Shown here: one piece after another, positions 9,932-19,004 of the stretch | How the letters are laid out: each line of letters begins with the position of its first letter | How positions within the stretch are numbered: position 1 is the stretch's first letter | Assembly (NCBI GenBank): GCA_946613135.1 | Contig: CAMOFI010000008.1 | Span: 1-37,033 of the forward strand | From: an uncultured Bacteroidales bacterium | GTDB lineage: Bacteria > Bacteroidota > Bacteroidia > Bacteroidales > P3 | Length of the DNA: 37,033 nucleotides | Direction: 5' to 3' | The notes under the pieces: model-generated | Seen by the model: the letters and a program-made list of their open reading frames with translations, nothing else | Told to the model about the DNA's origin: nothing | The model's database searches: none | Position numbers and translations under genes: made by a program

Positions 9932-9939
9932 CAAAAATA
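9932..9939 (-). promoter_or_regulatory. Putative -7 element TATTTTTG, minus strand, upstream of the 520-aa secreted protein
   Basis: Plus strand CAAAAATA; about 127 nt upstream of the start at 9805. Confidence 0.3.
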
Positions 9940-10280
9940 CGAATTTTTTCTCAGAGATTGAGACTTTTTCCAAAAAAAGTGGAGATAACGCAATACAGGC
10001 TATGACAACCGCCTAGAAAGCCATAAAACTGACAGGTAGAATACCCACATTGGATACCCAGCACAACGCAACGGTAAAAACGTCTGAATAGTCTTGTATA
10101 CGTACCTTTTCTTTTTCCGTAGACTCATCGATACCAATGTGCATGAATACGGAAAAGGTCGGCATCGGGACTGTTTTGCACATATACATAAAGTTCGCGG
10201 ACTTGCAATCTAACCGACGAAGATGATTGGCATACAGGCGTACCAAATTATCGGAGGAAAACAAACGTAGTGTACACTGC

Positions 10281-12206
10281 TTAGAACTGGAAGTAGATGA
10301 AGGGCTGCAGATCGGCAGTGATGAACTGATATACTATGAAAACCGCAACGACTGTTGCAAGGAGCATGACCCAAAGGGGGCGTGTGGCGAACCAGAGTCG
10401 ATAGCGGCGTTTGAACCGCGTTGGCAACCAATGGATCAGCATGCCGACAAGGAATATTATAAAGACGTTGCTGTAGGAATGTATGATTTGCGGTATAAGC
10501 TGGAGGTTCCACTCGCCGCCAATGCGACCGACCATGTCGCGGGCAGTCTGCCAAGCCAGTTGGTTAGCCTCGGCGGGAGGAAGATTGGAACCGCTGCGGA
10601 AAAAGAGACGTGTGAAGGTGATAAATGCGAAAGTGAGGAGAATATTCCACGACCGTTCGAGAGTGGCTTTTAGGCGCGGGCGATTAAACTTGTCGCATAG
10701 TGGATTGACAAGGAGATAGCGCAGGGCCGTACCAACAAAGATGATGCCGCTCCATACAACAGCCAGGTTGAAGACTGGGAGAGGCCAAATGACATCGACA
10801 AGGAGAAAGAGGGCGAAGAACGCTTCGGTGACGACAACACGTGCCCTGGGCAGCATGGTTTTCCAACTTTTGTATATGAGTATTCCCGCTCCGTTGAGGG
10901 CTCCCCATGTGATAAAATTGAAACTGGCGCCATGCCACAGGCCTCCAAGGAGCATGGTATCCATATTGTTGACATTGCGGCAATACTCAATGCGATGGCG
11001 TGGAAAGATGAGGTAAATGGCAAGAAGGATGCCCAGCGTGGCGACAACAAGTATCGTGACCCACAGGGTTTGCGCCATAAGGGCTACAACGACAAGCATG
11101 CCGCCAAGTATGAGGTAAGAGGCCAGAGTGGCACGATATTTGCCACCGAGGGGAATGTAAAGGTAATCCTTGAGCCAATTGCTGAGAGATATATGCCAGC
11201 GTTTCCAGAAGCCGGCAGCATTGGTGGCCTTGTAAGGGGAATTGAAGTTCTGGGGAAGGTAAAAGCCCATGAGCATCGCTACACCAATGGCTATATCGGT
11301 GTAGCCAGAGAAATCGGCATAGACCTGCAGAGAATAGACAAAGAGTGCAGAAAGATTCTCGAATCCAGTGAAAAGCAACGGGTTCTCAAAAACCCTGTCG
11401 ACAAAATTGACGGCGAGATAGTCGCTGAGGACGATTTTCTTGATGAGACCGTTGAGAATCCAAAAAACGGCTATGCCAAACTGTCTACGACCGAGAAAAT
11501 ATGGCTTGTAGAGCTGCGGAATGAACTGGTCAGCACGAACTATGGGGCCGGCAACAAGTTGCGGGAAAAAGGTAGTGTAGAAACCAAAGTCAAACACATT
11601 GTTGGCATGGCGAATCTTGCGCTTATAGACATCGACGATATAACTGATGTTCTGGAAAGTGAAGAATGAGATGCCGACAGGAAGGAGTATGACCGATGCA
11701 TCGAACCGCGGCGTGGAGGTGAAATGGTTGGCAAACTTGGCGATGTGGTTGACAACATGTATATTGGAATGAAACATGTTGTTGTATATGTCCGTGAAAA
11801 AGTAGGCATACTTGAAATAGAAAAGTATGACAAGGTTGACAACTATGCCGAAGATGAGCAAACATTTGCGGCGGCGTTGGATGGATAGCTGATTAGTGGA
11901 CATGTCGGCCAAATGGTCGAAGCGGCAACCAAGCCAATAGCCAAAAAAGGTAGAGAATACAAGAAGAAGGACAAACAGGCCACTGGTCTTGTAATAGAAG
12001 AAAAGACTTACAATGAAGAGGTAGCCATTGCGGAAAGTGAGTGGACGCGAAGAGGCGTAAGAATTAGAACTGCATATCCGCCGCAAAAGACAAAGCCCGA
12101 CAAAGACAAGAAGAAAGAAGGCCCAGAAGTTGAACTGGGTAAAGAGTAGTGGATGCTTGGTATCGAAGGTGAACAGGTCACTCAAAAACGTAATAATGTC
12201 TCTCAT
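10281..12206 (-). CDS. MBOAT family membrane O-acyltransferase (AlgI-like)
   Basis: Polytopic; FFPQLVAGPIVRADQFIPQL, VYADFSGYTDIAIGVAMLMGFYLPQNFNSPY, FWKRWHISLSNWLKDYLYIPLGG, LLGGLWHGASFNFITWGALNG. Start chosen at MRDIITFLSD (12206) rather than 12314. Confidence 0.93.
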   Translation of the reverse strand: MRDIITFLSDLFTFDTKHPLLFTQFNFWAFFLLVFVGLCLLRRICSSNSYASSRPLTFRNGYLFIVSLFFYYKTSGLFVLLLVFSTFFGYWLGCRFDHLADMSTNQLSIQRRRKCLLIFGIVVNLVILFYFKYAYFFTDIYNNMFHSNIHVVNHIAKFANHFTSTPRFDASVILLPVGISFFTFQNISYIVDVYKRKIRHANNVFDFGFYTTFFPQLVAGPIVRADQFIPQLYKPYFLGRRQFGIAVFWILNGLIKKIVLSDYLAVNFVDRVFENPLLFTGFENLSALFVYSLQVYADFSGYTDIAIGVAMLMGFYLPQNFNSPYKATNAAGFWKRWHISLSNWLKDYLYIPLGGKYRATLASYLILGGMLVVVALMAQTLWVTILVVATLGILLAIYLIFPRHRIEYCRNVNNMDTMLLGGLWHGASFNFITWGALNGAGILIYKSWKTMLPRARVVVTEAFFALFLLVDVIWPLPVFNLAVVWSGIIFVGTALRYLLVNPLCDKFNRPRLKATLERSWNILLTFAFITFTRLFFRSGSNLPPAEANQLAWQTARDMVGRIGGEWNLQLIPQIIHSYSNVFIIFLVGMLIHWLPTRFKRRYRLWFATRPLWVMLLATVVAVFIVYQFITADLQPFIYFQF

Positions 12207-13761
12207 TCTGGTTTGCGGGTTGGAGGGTTTGAGGATTGGAGAGATCGGATTGCTTATCTGGAGAAGCAGGCATACTGTCGGGGTTTGTCTGCGGCGACGG
12301 TGGCATACCATCACCGGAAGAACGACGATGTCTCTTTCCTCGATAGAGGGGGTTGGGACGACTATTGCGGCTGGGCGACGTGGAAGTGTCGGCTGAGGGC
12401 GAAAGCGGTGCCTTCAGCTTAGAGGGCGGCAGGGGCGGCTTGAGACTGACAACGGCTTCGAAAATGGCGTTGTGGAGCATGTCGGCAAGGAGCTGGTAAC
12501 CTTTCCGCGTGAAATGGACTTTGTCGCGCTGGGCAAGACTTTGGCCCTGCCACTGGCTCATGGAGGTGAGGCCTCCCATGATGGTAAACTGGTCCCATAC
12601 CATGCCTCCGCATGCGGAAGCAATACGAATGAACGCATCACGCACAAGCGGACCGTTGTTGTTTACACTGTATTTGCGTCTGACAAGACGGTAGCTGTCG
12701 TTGTTGGTAATGAAGATAAAGGCACAGTCAGGACTGATTCTGCGTATGGAGTCGACAAGCTGGAGATAGCGTTTTTGGAACACTACTGTGTCGAAATTGG
12801 GACCCGAGGCATCGTTGATACCTATACCGAAAATGACAAGGTCGGGCTGCAGCAATTGGAGATCGGTAGTAAAATAAGGACACTTGTTGATGTAATCGGC
12901 TGTAGAGGCTCCGTTTACGCCAATAGAATGGTAGGTGAGGCCTGGCTGTTGGTTCTGGAGGCAAAGCCCGGTGAGGGCAAAGGCCTGACCACTGTCGCAG
13001 GGAAGGACTATACGAAATGAGTCAACAGGAAACTGGCTATGATAGATATAGCGGCGACGGAGTGTATCTACAGATGTGGGATGCAGGATGGTGGTGTCGG
13101 GTAACAGCTTTATGAGAGGCACGACACTGCCGGTGGGCTTGCCGAGGAGAATGATGGTGCGCGTGTCGAAGTTGATTTGCGGTTCGCTAAGGGTGATGCC
13201 GATTTCGGCAGCGCTGTCGGCAGCAGTGACGGCTATGCCGCACAGGCCAAGGAGCTGGTCGGGCTCTTTATACACATTGCGCGTAAGGATGAGAGGGTAT
13301 GTCCGAGAGACTTTATAGTCAAAAGGGTTGTTGCATTTGACGGCGGCAGAATAGGGGAAGAGCATACCGCGCGAAGCAACAGGGAAATTATGGTTGTCGC
13401 AATCCGGGTTGGCAATGGCGTTTGCAGCGCAAAGCAGCAGGTTGCGTCGAAGCTGATGGGGAAACGTGCCGCCCTGGACATGCGAGGCTCCTATCTGAAG
13501 AATGTTGACATTGCCCTCTCCCGACCGAAGAAGTCTGTAGAATTTGTCGGCAAAACGTCTCATCTGAGAACTGTCACCACAGAAAATCAGATGATTATCT
13601 TGATAGTTAATAAAGGAATATGATGTGTCGACAGATACAAAAAGCGCACTGTCGTCGACCACATAAGGACGGGGGCATGGCACGTTGGTTTGAGCTTGCC
13701 CACATGAGGCAAACAGGAACGCAAAGAGCATGAGACAACATGTATGTAGTATGAAACGCAT
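12178..13761 (-). CDS. SGNH/GDSL-type hydrolase/acyltransferase, putative lipoprotein, with Pro/Ser-rich C-terminal tail
   Basis: Lipobox-like LLFASCGQ; block I ILQIGASHVQGG (GAS variant), block III VIFGIGIND, block V RDKVHFTRKGYQLLADML. Confidence 0.8.
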   Translation of the reverse strand: MRFILHTCCLMLFAFLFASCGQAQTNVPCPRPYVVDDSALFVSVDTSYSFINYQDNHLIFCGDSSQMRRFADKFYRLLRSGEGNVNILQIGASHVQGGTFPHQLRRNLLLCAANAIANPDCDNHNFPVASRGMLFPYSAAVKCNNPFDYKVSRTYPLILTRNVYKEPDQLLGLCGIAVTAADSAAEIGITLSEPQINFDTRTIILLGKPTGSVVPLIKLLPDTTILHPTSVDTLRRRYIYHSQFPVDSFRIVLPCDSGQAFALTGLCLQNQQPGLTYHSIGVNGASTADYINKCPYFTTDLQLLQPDLVIFGIGINDASGPNFDTVVFQKRYLQLVDSIRRISPDCAFIFITNNDSYRLVRRKYSVNNNGPLVRDAFIRIASACGGMVWDQFTIMGGLTSMSQWQGQSLAQRDKVHFTRKGYQLLADMLHNAIFEAVVSLKPPLPPSKLKAPLSPSADTSTSPSRNSRPNPLYRGKRHRRSSGDGMPPSPQTNPDSMPASPDKQSDLSNPQTLQPANQNERHYYVFE

Positions 13762-13764
13762 ATA

Positions 13765-15162
13765 TTATCGTATTTTTTCAATTTGGTCGGGATACTGCTG
13801 ACGCAGCAGGTAGAGTTGGTAGAATTTGAGGAAGGCATCGCTGAAAAGGTTGCCCATCAGCTCGGCGCCTTTGTGGGTAAAGTGGATATAATCGCTGCCC
13901 GCAAGCCCGTTGTCGTGCCAGGCAGACATCGAACCTTGTCCACCCATAGCATCGTAGATACTCCAAAATGCTGCATTGTGGGCATTGGCTGTCTGGCGGA
14001 GAGAATTGATGACGTCATGAAGCCGCTTGTAGGTAGTGGAGCTGCTACCCATATCGGACGGCCCGATAAAGAGGATTGCTGCATCGGGGCACGTGGAGTG
14101 CAGATAATCTATCTGTTTGGCCATCTGGGAACAATAGTCCTGGATTGCCTTGTCGGTTCGGAGGTATGGAACAGAATTGCCACCGAACTGCATTATAATC
14201 ATACCAACATCAATGAGCTTGTATGACTCGGCAAGTTGGTTGAACTTGACTTTGCCGAACTGGTGGCCCGAAGTGCTGCGCATGCCTATGTTGTCGACAG
14301 CCACGCCATAGCCGTCGTCGACAAGGATTCCGTATATGTCGGCATTGCCGTTTATGGTGATACGCGCAGACGACGAGACCGTGTCGAGCTGCCAGGCTAT
14401 AAGTCCTATCCCAGGCTCGGAAACAGATGTCTTGAACGAGCCCGACCCTGCTCGGTCGGTCATGCTGACAGAGAGCGGACCGGGGCGGTTGTTGTATAGT
14501 ACACGCAGCATAGAGAATCGGCTGACGCGAGGGGTTGCGTACATGCCTTTGGAGGCAGAAAGCGAAAGCGATGCCTGCCCCGACACATGCCAAGAGCGCA
14601 GCATGGGACCATAATGTCCATTGCGTACAAATGCACTGTCGCCCCACGTGGTCTGGGCAAAGAGCGAACCCGAAGCATTCTGGTTGAAGGAGTAGGTGGG
14701 AACGGGCTGCCTCAAGGGGAGCAGTCCTGGTCCTCCGCCGCCAAACACTTCCTGCATGCGCTCGCGTATGGTGAGCGTGATGCGGTCCTGCTCGATTTGG
14801 GAGTCGCCATAGTGGAGGATTCGTACAATACGATGCTGGCGTTGCGCCTGACAGAGCGACGAGAAGAGATTATCGAAGTAGGCAGGGTCGTCGTTGGGAA
14901 GCCAAAAACGGTACTGTGAGGAAAAGAGTGTCTGGTAGCAGTCGTTGATAGAGTCTATGGCTTGGCTGAGGTCTCGCTTTGGCGCGACAGCCAAAAGGGA
15001 ATCAATATCCTTGGCCTTTTCGCGCACAAGGACTTTGTGGAGGGTAGGAAAACGAAACTCTATGCCGGCAAAACGGATACCGTCGGCAGGAAAAACAACA
15101 CACAGTAGCGCGAGGAGCGCCACTGTGATGATGAAAAATTTGAGTGTGTCTGTCAGTTTCAC
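13765..15162 (-). CDS. SGNH/GDSL-type hydrolase/acyltransferase, N-terminally membrane anchored
   Basis: GTG start overlapping the lpxD stop; TM anchor FFIITVALLALLCVVF; RILHYGDSQIEQDRIT, IIMQFGGNSVPY, GSDYIHFTHKGAELMGNLFSDAF. Confidence 0.85.
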   Translation of the reverse strand: MKLTDTLKFFIITVALLALLCVVFPADGIRFAGIEFRFPTLHKVLVREKAKDIDSLLAVAPKRDLSQAIDSINDCYQTLFSSQYRFWLPNDDPAYFDNLFSSLCQAQRQHRIVRILHYGDSQIEQDRITLTIRERMQEVFGGGGPGLLPLRQPVPTYSFNQNASGSLFAQTTWGDSAFVRNGHYGPMLRSWHVSGQASLSLSASKGMYATPRVSRFSMLRVLYNNRPGPLSVSMTDRAGSGSFKTSVSEPGIGLIAWQLDTVSSSARITINGNADIYGILVDDGYGVAVDNIGMRSTSGHQFGKVKFNQLAESYKLIDVGMIIMQFGGNSVPYLRTDKAIQDYCSQMAKQIDYLHSTCPDAAILFIGPSDMGSSSTTYKRLHDVINSLRQTANAHNAAFWSIYDAMGGQGSMSAWHDNGLAGSDYIHFTHKGAELMGNLFSDAFLKFYQLYLLRQQYPDQIEKIR

Positions 15163-16193
15163 TCTGCGTTAAGCTCCTTCAATATTTTTTCGATTTGGTC
15201 GACACGTTTGTAGAGCTGGTCCAAATTGCGCTCGTAGATGTAGGTCTTGCGCTGCTTGATAGCATCGGTGGCTGGCGACCCGAGGATGGTGACATTGTCG
15301 GGGAAATTGCGTGTGACGCCCGACTGGGCGGCAATGGTCACATTGTTGCCAACCTCTATGTGTCCGACAATGCCTACCTGCCCGGCAATAATACAATGGC
15401 TACCCACTTTGCCCGATCCTGCTATTCCGCTCTGCGAGGCCATCACAGTATCGTGTCCAACAACAACATTGTGGGCCACCTGACATAGGTTGTCGAGCTT
15501 GACACCACGGTGGATGACTGTGGAGCCAAGCGTGGCACGGTCTATGGTGGTATTGGCTCCTATCTCGACATCATCCTCGATGACGACGTTGCCAATTTGG
15601 TCGATCTTTTGATAATTGCCGTCAGCCGTAGGCGCAAAGCCGAAACCATCTGCGCCGATAACAGCACCGGAATGGATTATGCAGCGTTTGCCGACAACTA
15701 TGTTCTGATAAATACGAACACCTGCAAAGAGAGTCGTGCCTTCTCCTATGGACGAATTGTCGCCAACATAGGTCTGAGGATAGATCTTGGCACCGTCAGC
15801 AATAATTGCATTCTCGCCAATATAGGCAAAGGGGCCAATATAGCAATTCTCGCCAATGGTGGCACTGGGTGAGATATAGGCCAGCTTGTCGACGCCTTTC
15901 TTGTCGAGCTGCATCTCGTTATATTTCTTGAGCAGAGAGGCAAAGGCCAGGTACGGGTCGGCAACACGGATGAGCGAAGTCTTGACAGGATGCTCGGGTT
16001 GGAAATCTTTGCTGACAATTACGGCTGTAGCCTTCGTATCATATATATAATTGGTATACTTGCTGTTGGCCAAAAACGAAAGACCTCCTGGTTCGCCCTC
16101 TTCAATTTTGCACAATTTCCATACTTCAGCATTGGCATCGCCTTCAACTGTTCCTCCCAAAAGGGCAGATATCTGAGTGAGAATGAATTTCAT
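15159..16193 (-). CDS. lpxD: UDP-3-O-acylglucosamine N-acyltransferase LpxD
   Basis: Hexapeptide repeats; GADGFGFAPTADGNYQKIDQIGNVVIEDDVEIGANTTIDRATLGSTVIHRGVKLDNLCQVAHNVVVGHDT; N-terminal LpxD domain. Confidence 0.95.
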   Translation of the reverse strand: MKFILTQISALLGGTVEGDANAEVWKLCKIEEGEPGGLSFLANSKYTNYIYDTKATAVIVSKDFQPEHPVKTSLIRVADPYLAFASLLKKYNEMQLDKKGVDKLAYISPSATIGENCYIGPFAYIGENAIIADGAKIYPQTYVGDNSSIGEGTTLFAGVRIYQNIVVGKRCIIHSGAVIGADGFGFAPTADGNYQKIDQIGNVVIEDDVEIGANTTIDRATLGSTVIHRGVKLDNLCQVAHNVVVGHDTVMASQSGIAGSGKVGSHCIIAGQVGIVGHIEVGNNVTIAAQSGVTRNFPDNVTILGSPATDAIKQRKTYIYERNLDQLYKRVDQIEKILKELNAE

Positions 16194-16268
16194 CGGGTAT
16201 GAATATATATGGTTTTTACGTGTTTATAGGTTAAAAATGCTTATAACTTTGTTATGAACGTGAAATAG

Positions 16269-16967
16269 TCAATTAAATTGTATATATCCATATAATTTTG
16301 CAACTGTTTCTTCATCAATAAGATTTACCAGCAGAAGATCGGTCATGTTTGTCAAGTTGTTCCCCTGTTGGCGAAATTGCACAATGGCTTTTGCCTGATA
16401 GTAGTCGATATACGGGTGACGTCTGAGCTGGTCTATGGTTGCACTATTGATGTGGATTTTGTCGACAGCGCCGGTATCAACAGTAATATAAGGCAAAATC
16501 TGGTTGTAGCGTTCGTCGGTCATGCCATAGACTTCGCGCAACTGTTCTGTGCGCACATAGCCTCCCAACAGGGATCTGTATTTGACAATGCGCGAGGCAA
16601 ACACAGGCCCGATGCCATAGAGGAGCTGCAGGGTGGCGGTGTCGGCTGTGTTGAGCTCAACGACAACATTGCTGAAATGCTGCTTACGGACAGCAGTGTC
16701 AAACTCTGAAGATTGGAAACGTTTGGTCGACGGAGGTGTGGAACGGCGTGGCTGACGATAGAACTGATGGTTAGAATATGCATGCTGTTCAATGCTATCG
16801 CCAAAGAGATCCACAAGTTCCTCTAATGTCGCATTGTCGTTATGCGTGCCTGACGCAGACTTTGACTTGCCGCGATGCGGGACAAAGACAAGTGCGACCA
16901 ATGCCAGCAAAAGAATGCAAGAAAGGACAATATAGCCGCGCCACTGGCCTCGCGTAGGTGTGTTCAT
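16269..16967 (-). CDS. Helix-hairpin-helix (ComEA-like) protein with N-terminal TM anchor
   Basis: VELNTADTATLQLLYGIGPVFASRIVKYRSLLGGYVRTEQLREVYGM and a second HhH INSATIDQLRRHPYIDYYQAKAIVQFRQQ. Confidence 0.88.
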   Translation of the reverse strand: MNTPTRGQWRGYIVLSCILLLALVALVFVPHRGKSKSASGTHNDNATLEELVDLFGDSIEQHAYSNHQFYRQPRRSTPPSTKRFQSSEFDTAVRKQHFSNVVVELNTADTATLQLLYGIGPVFASRIVKYRSLLGGYVRTEQLREVYGMTDERYNQILPYITVDTGAVDKIHINSATIDQLRRHPYIDYYQAKAIVQFRQQGNNLTNMTDLLLVNLIDEETVAKLYGYIQFN

Positions 16968-16972
16968 GGGTT

Positions 16973-17554
16973 TTATTCGTCAATAGTCATCGTTCCTCGC
17001 TGATGCAGTATCTGTGGGGCGACAAATTCGTCATCACTCTCGATGCCGTCACCGTAAGTGATACGCTGTCCGTTGACCGACTTGACGGGGTCGTGAGAGA
17101 AAATGCGATGTTCCGCCGAGTTCCACACAAGGCTTTCGAGATAGGACGTGTCGCCAGAACGATAGTCGATGACGACGACATTGTTGCGAGCCTCGATAAT
17201 CTTCTTTTCGTCGTAGGATATCGCATAATCGGCTCTGATATTGGCAACGGTACGGTTAGGGCCTTCCAGAATCTGCATCTCGAATCCGTCAGGATATACT
17301 GTTCTGCGCTCGGGACTACCATAGGTAAGTACCCTGTCGGCCGAAAGTTTCATCTGTACCTTCCCTTCTACACTGCGTATGGCACTAACGGAGTCTAAAG
17401 CCTGAAGAGGCACATCCTTATGGTCGAAAAAAAGGATTTTGTCCATATCGTTACGACAGGCAGCGAGAAGGAAAAGCAGACAAAAGCAAGGAAGCGTACT
17501 GAATGTACGCCTCCTCGTTGGTGTATGGGTATGGATGTTGATCCGCTTGGACAT
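16973..17554 (-). CDS. lptC: LPS export protein LptC
   Basis: Lipobox-like LLFLLAACRN; LptC-like SADRVLTYGSPERRTVYPDGFEMQI...ANIRADYAISYDEKKIIEARNNVVVID...ESLVWNSAEHRIFSHDPVKSV. Confidence 0.88.
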   Translation of the reverse strand: MSKRINIHTHTPTRRRTFSTLPCFCLLFLLAACRNDMDKILFFDHKDVPLQALDSVSAIRSVEGKVQMKLSADRVLTYGSPERRTVYPDGFEMQILEGPNRTVANIRADYAISYDEKKIIEARNNVVVIDYRSGDTSYLESLVWNSAEHRIFSHDPVKSVNGQRITYGDGIESDDEFVAPQILHQRGTMTIDE

Positions 17555-17572
17555 ATATCCTACAGGGGTCTG

Positions 17573-18892
17573 TTATTTTCTGGTACGGACGGTTGTAGTA
17601 ACTCCTATCCAACCAGGTACGGTGTAACTGTTGCCGTCGATAAGGTCCTGCATGAAAGCCTCATCCTGTTTGGGGAAGTGGCCAGAGTAGGAGTTGATGA
17701 GGCGCTGAGCGGCTTCGACATTTTCAGGCGAATCATCTATACTGATGGCTTTGCGTGCGGCATCGACAGCAGCCCAGTAGGCTGAACGTCCTCCCATATT
17801 GTCGCTGACGGCACGTGCACCTTTGGCGTAGAGCTGCGAGATAAGGCGGTAAGGTTCGCCCTTGGTGCCGTCCATGTCGGCAGCACGGTTGTAGGAAGCG
17901 CGGGCAGCTGAGTAGTTGTTGCTGTTGGCGTAGCAAAGACCCTGGAGGATGTACATATTGTATTTATCCTTCTCCTCTGCACCCTGCAGTGCATCGTTTA
18001 CATACTTGGCAGCCTCGCTGAATTTGTCCTTATTGTAGCACATCTGAGCCATGAGGTAAGCCGTAGAGGGTGTGGGCTCTAGAGAGTGAAGCTTCTCGGT
18101 TGCGGCAAAGAAGAGCTCGGTATCCATACATTTCTTCTTGCGAAGTATCGTAGTGATTTTTTTCAGAAGGGCCACATCGTTTGAGTTCGCATTGAACTTC
18201 TTGGTGTATATCTTCACAAGCTCCTCGCAGGAAGCAAACGGTGAGAAATGGTTTTCGACATTGACAAGCACATTATGGATTTCTGTACGCTTGGCACTGT
18301 CTGTAGTGTTTTGGAGCAATGCGTCAAGCGCATCGGAGGCTATATCGTAGTTGTCTACGATAAGGGTGGTGTCGGCATTGCCGGCAGTGACGTATTTGAC
18401 TGTTGCATCGAAGTAGCGCTCAATGAAGGCGACTTCGAGGTCGCTGGCTCCCAGCGACATTGCCTCAGCATAGAGTGCATAGTACTCTTTGAGTGCTGCA
18501 TTGCCACGCAGCTGCTCCATGTCGTAGGCCTTGCGTGCCGTCACCTCTGCGGCCTCGCCAAAGAACTGGATACGAAGATCGTACATCCTCATAAGCTCAT
18601 CAACGATAGCTTTGCGTTCAGCAGGATCCTTGGTGGCATTGAACTTGGACTTGAGAATGGTGACGCCACGAATGTAGAGGTTCTTGTTGTTGGCGGGACA
18701 TTTTTCAAGACACTCTTTCCAGGGCTCGTAAGCCTCGATGTACTGTTTGTTCTTGAACGCTTCGCGATAGAGGAAGGTGTTGGTGACACAGCTGACACTG
18801 TCTTCGGGCGTAGCTCCCCATTTCTGAGCCGAAACAGAGAGCACCGATATGGTCATTAACAATCCGAGAGTTGCAAATTTGAGTGTTTTCAT
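17573..18892 (-). CDS. Secreted tetratricopeptide repeat protein
   Basis: Signal peptide and TPR-like units (EAFKNKQYIEAYEPWKECLEKCPANN; GLCYANSNNYSAARASYNRAADMDG). Confidence 0.85.
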   Translation of the reverse strand: MKTLKFATLGLLMTISVLSVSAQKWGATPEDSVSCVTNTFLYREAFKNKQYIEAYEPWKECLEKCPANNKNLYIRGVTILKSKFNATKDPAERKAIVDELMRMYDLRIQFFGEAAEVTARKAYDMEQLRGNAALKEYYALYAEAMSLGASDLEVAFIERYFDATVKYVTAGNADTTLIVDNYDIASDALDALLQNTTDSAKRTEIHNVLVNVENHFSPFASCEELVKIYTKKFNANSNDVALLKKITTILRKKKCMDTELFFAATEKLHSLEPTPSTAYLMAQMCYNKDKFSEAAKYVNDALQGAEEKDKYNMYILQGLCYANSNNYSAARASYNRAADMDGTKGEPYRLISQLYAKGARAVSDNMGGRSAYWAAVDAARKAISIDDSPENVEAAQRLINSYSGHFPKQDEAFMQDLIDGNSYTVPGWIGVTTTVRTRK

Positions 18893-19004
18893 CGTGTATG
18901 TTATTTTTAGTTATTTACTTCATTAGTTACCATGCCGAGGGATAAATTGCTTTTTTATGATTTTTTATATGTTGGCATATTCGGCAGGCCCTTATTGGTG
19001 ATGT

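Noticed and set aside
10013-10264. 83-aa minus-strand ORF downstream of the MBOAT gene
   Set aside because: No recognisable domain, signal or promoter; sequence looks like chance ORF or decayed DNA. Not supportable as a gene.
12207-12314. Track start of the MBOAT protein at 12314
   Set aside because: The added residues are basic/Pro-rich read-through of the upstream gene's tail; MRDIITFLSD at 12206 precedes the first TM segment.
16244-16251. Plus-strand TAACTTTG as an antisense promoter into the HhH gene
   Set aside because: A single short motif in AT-rich sequence, with no downstream product; insufficient evidence.
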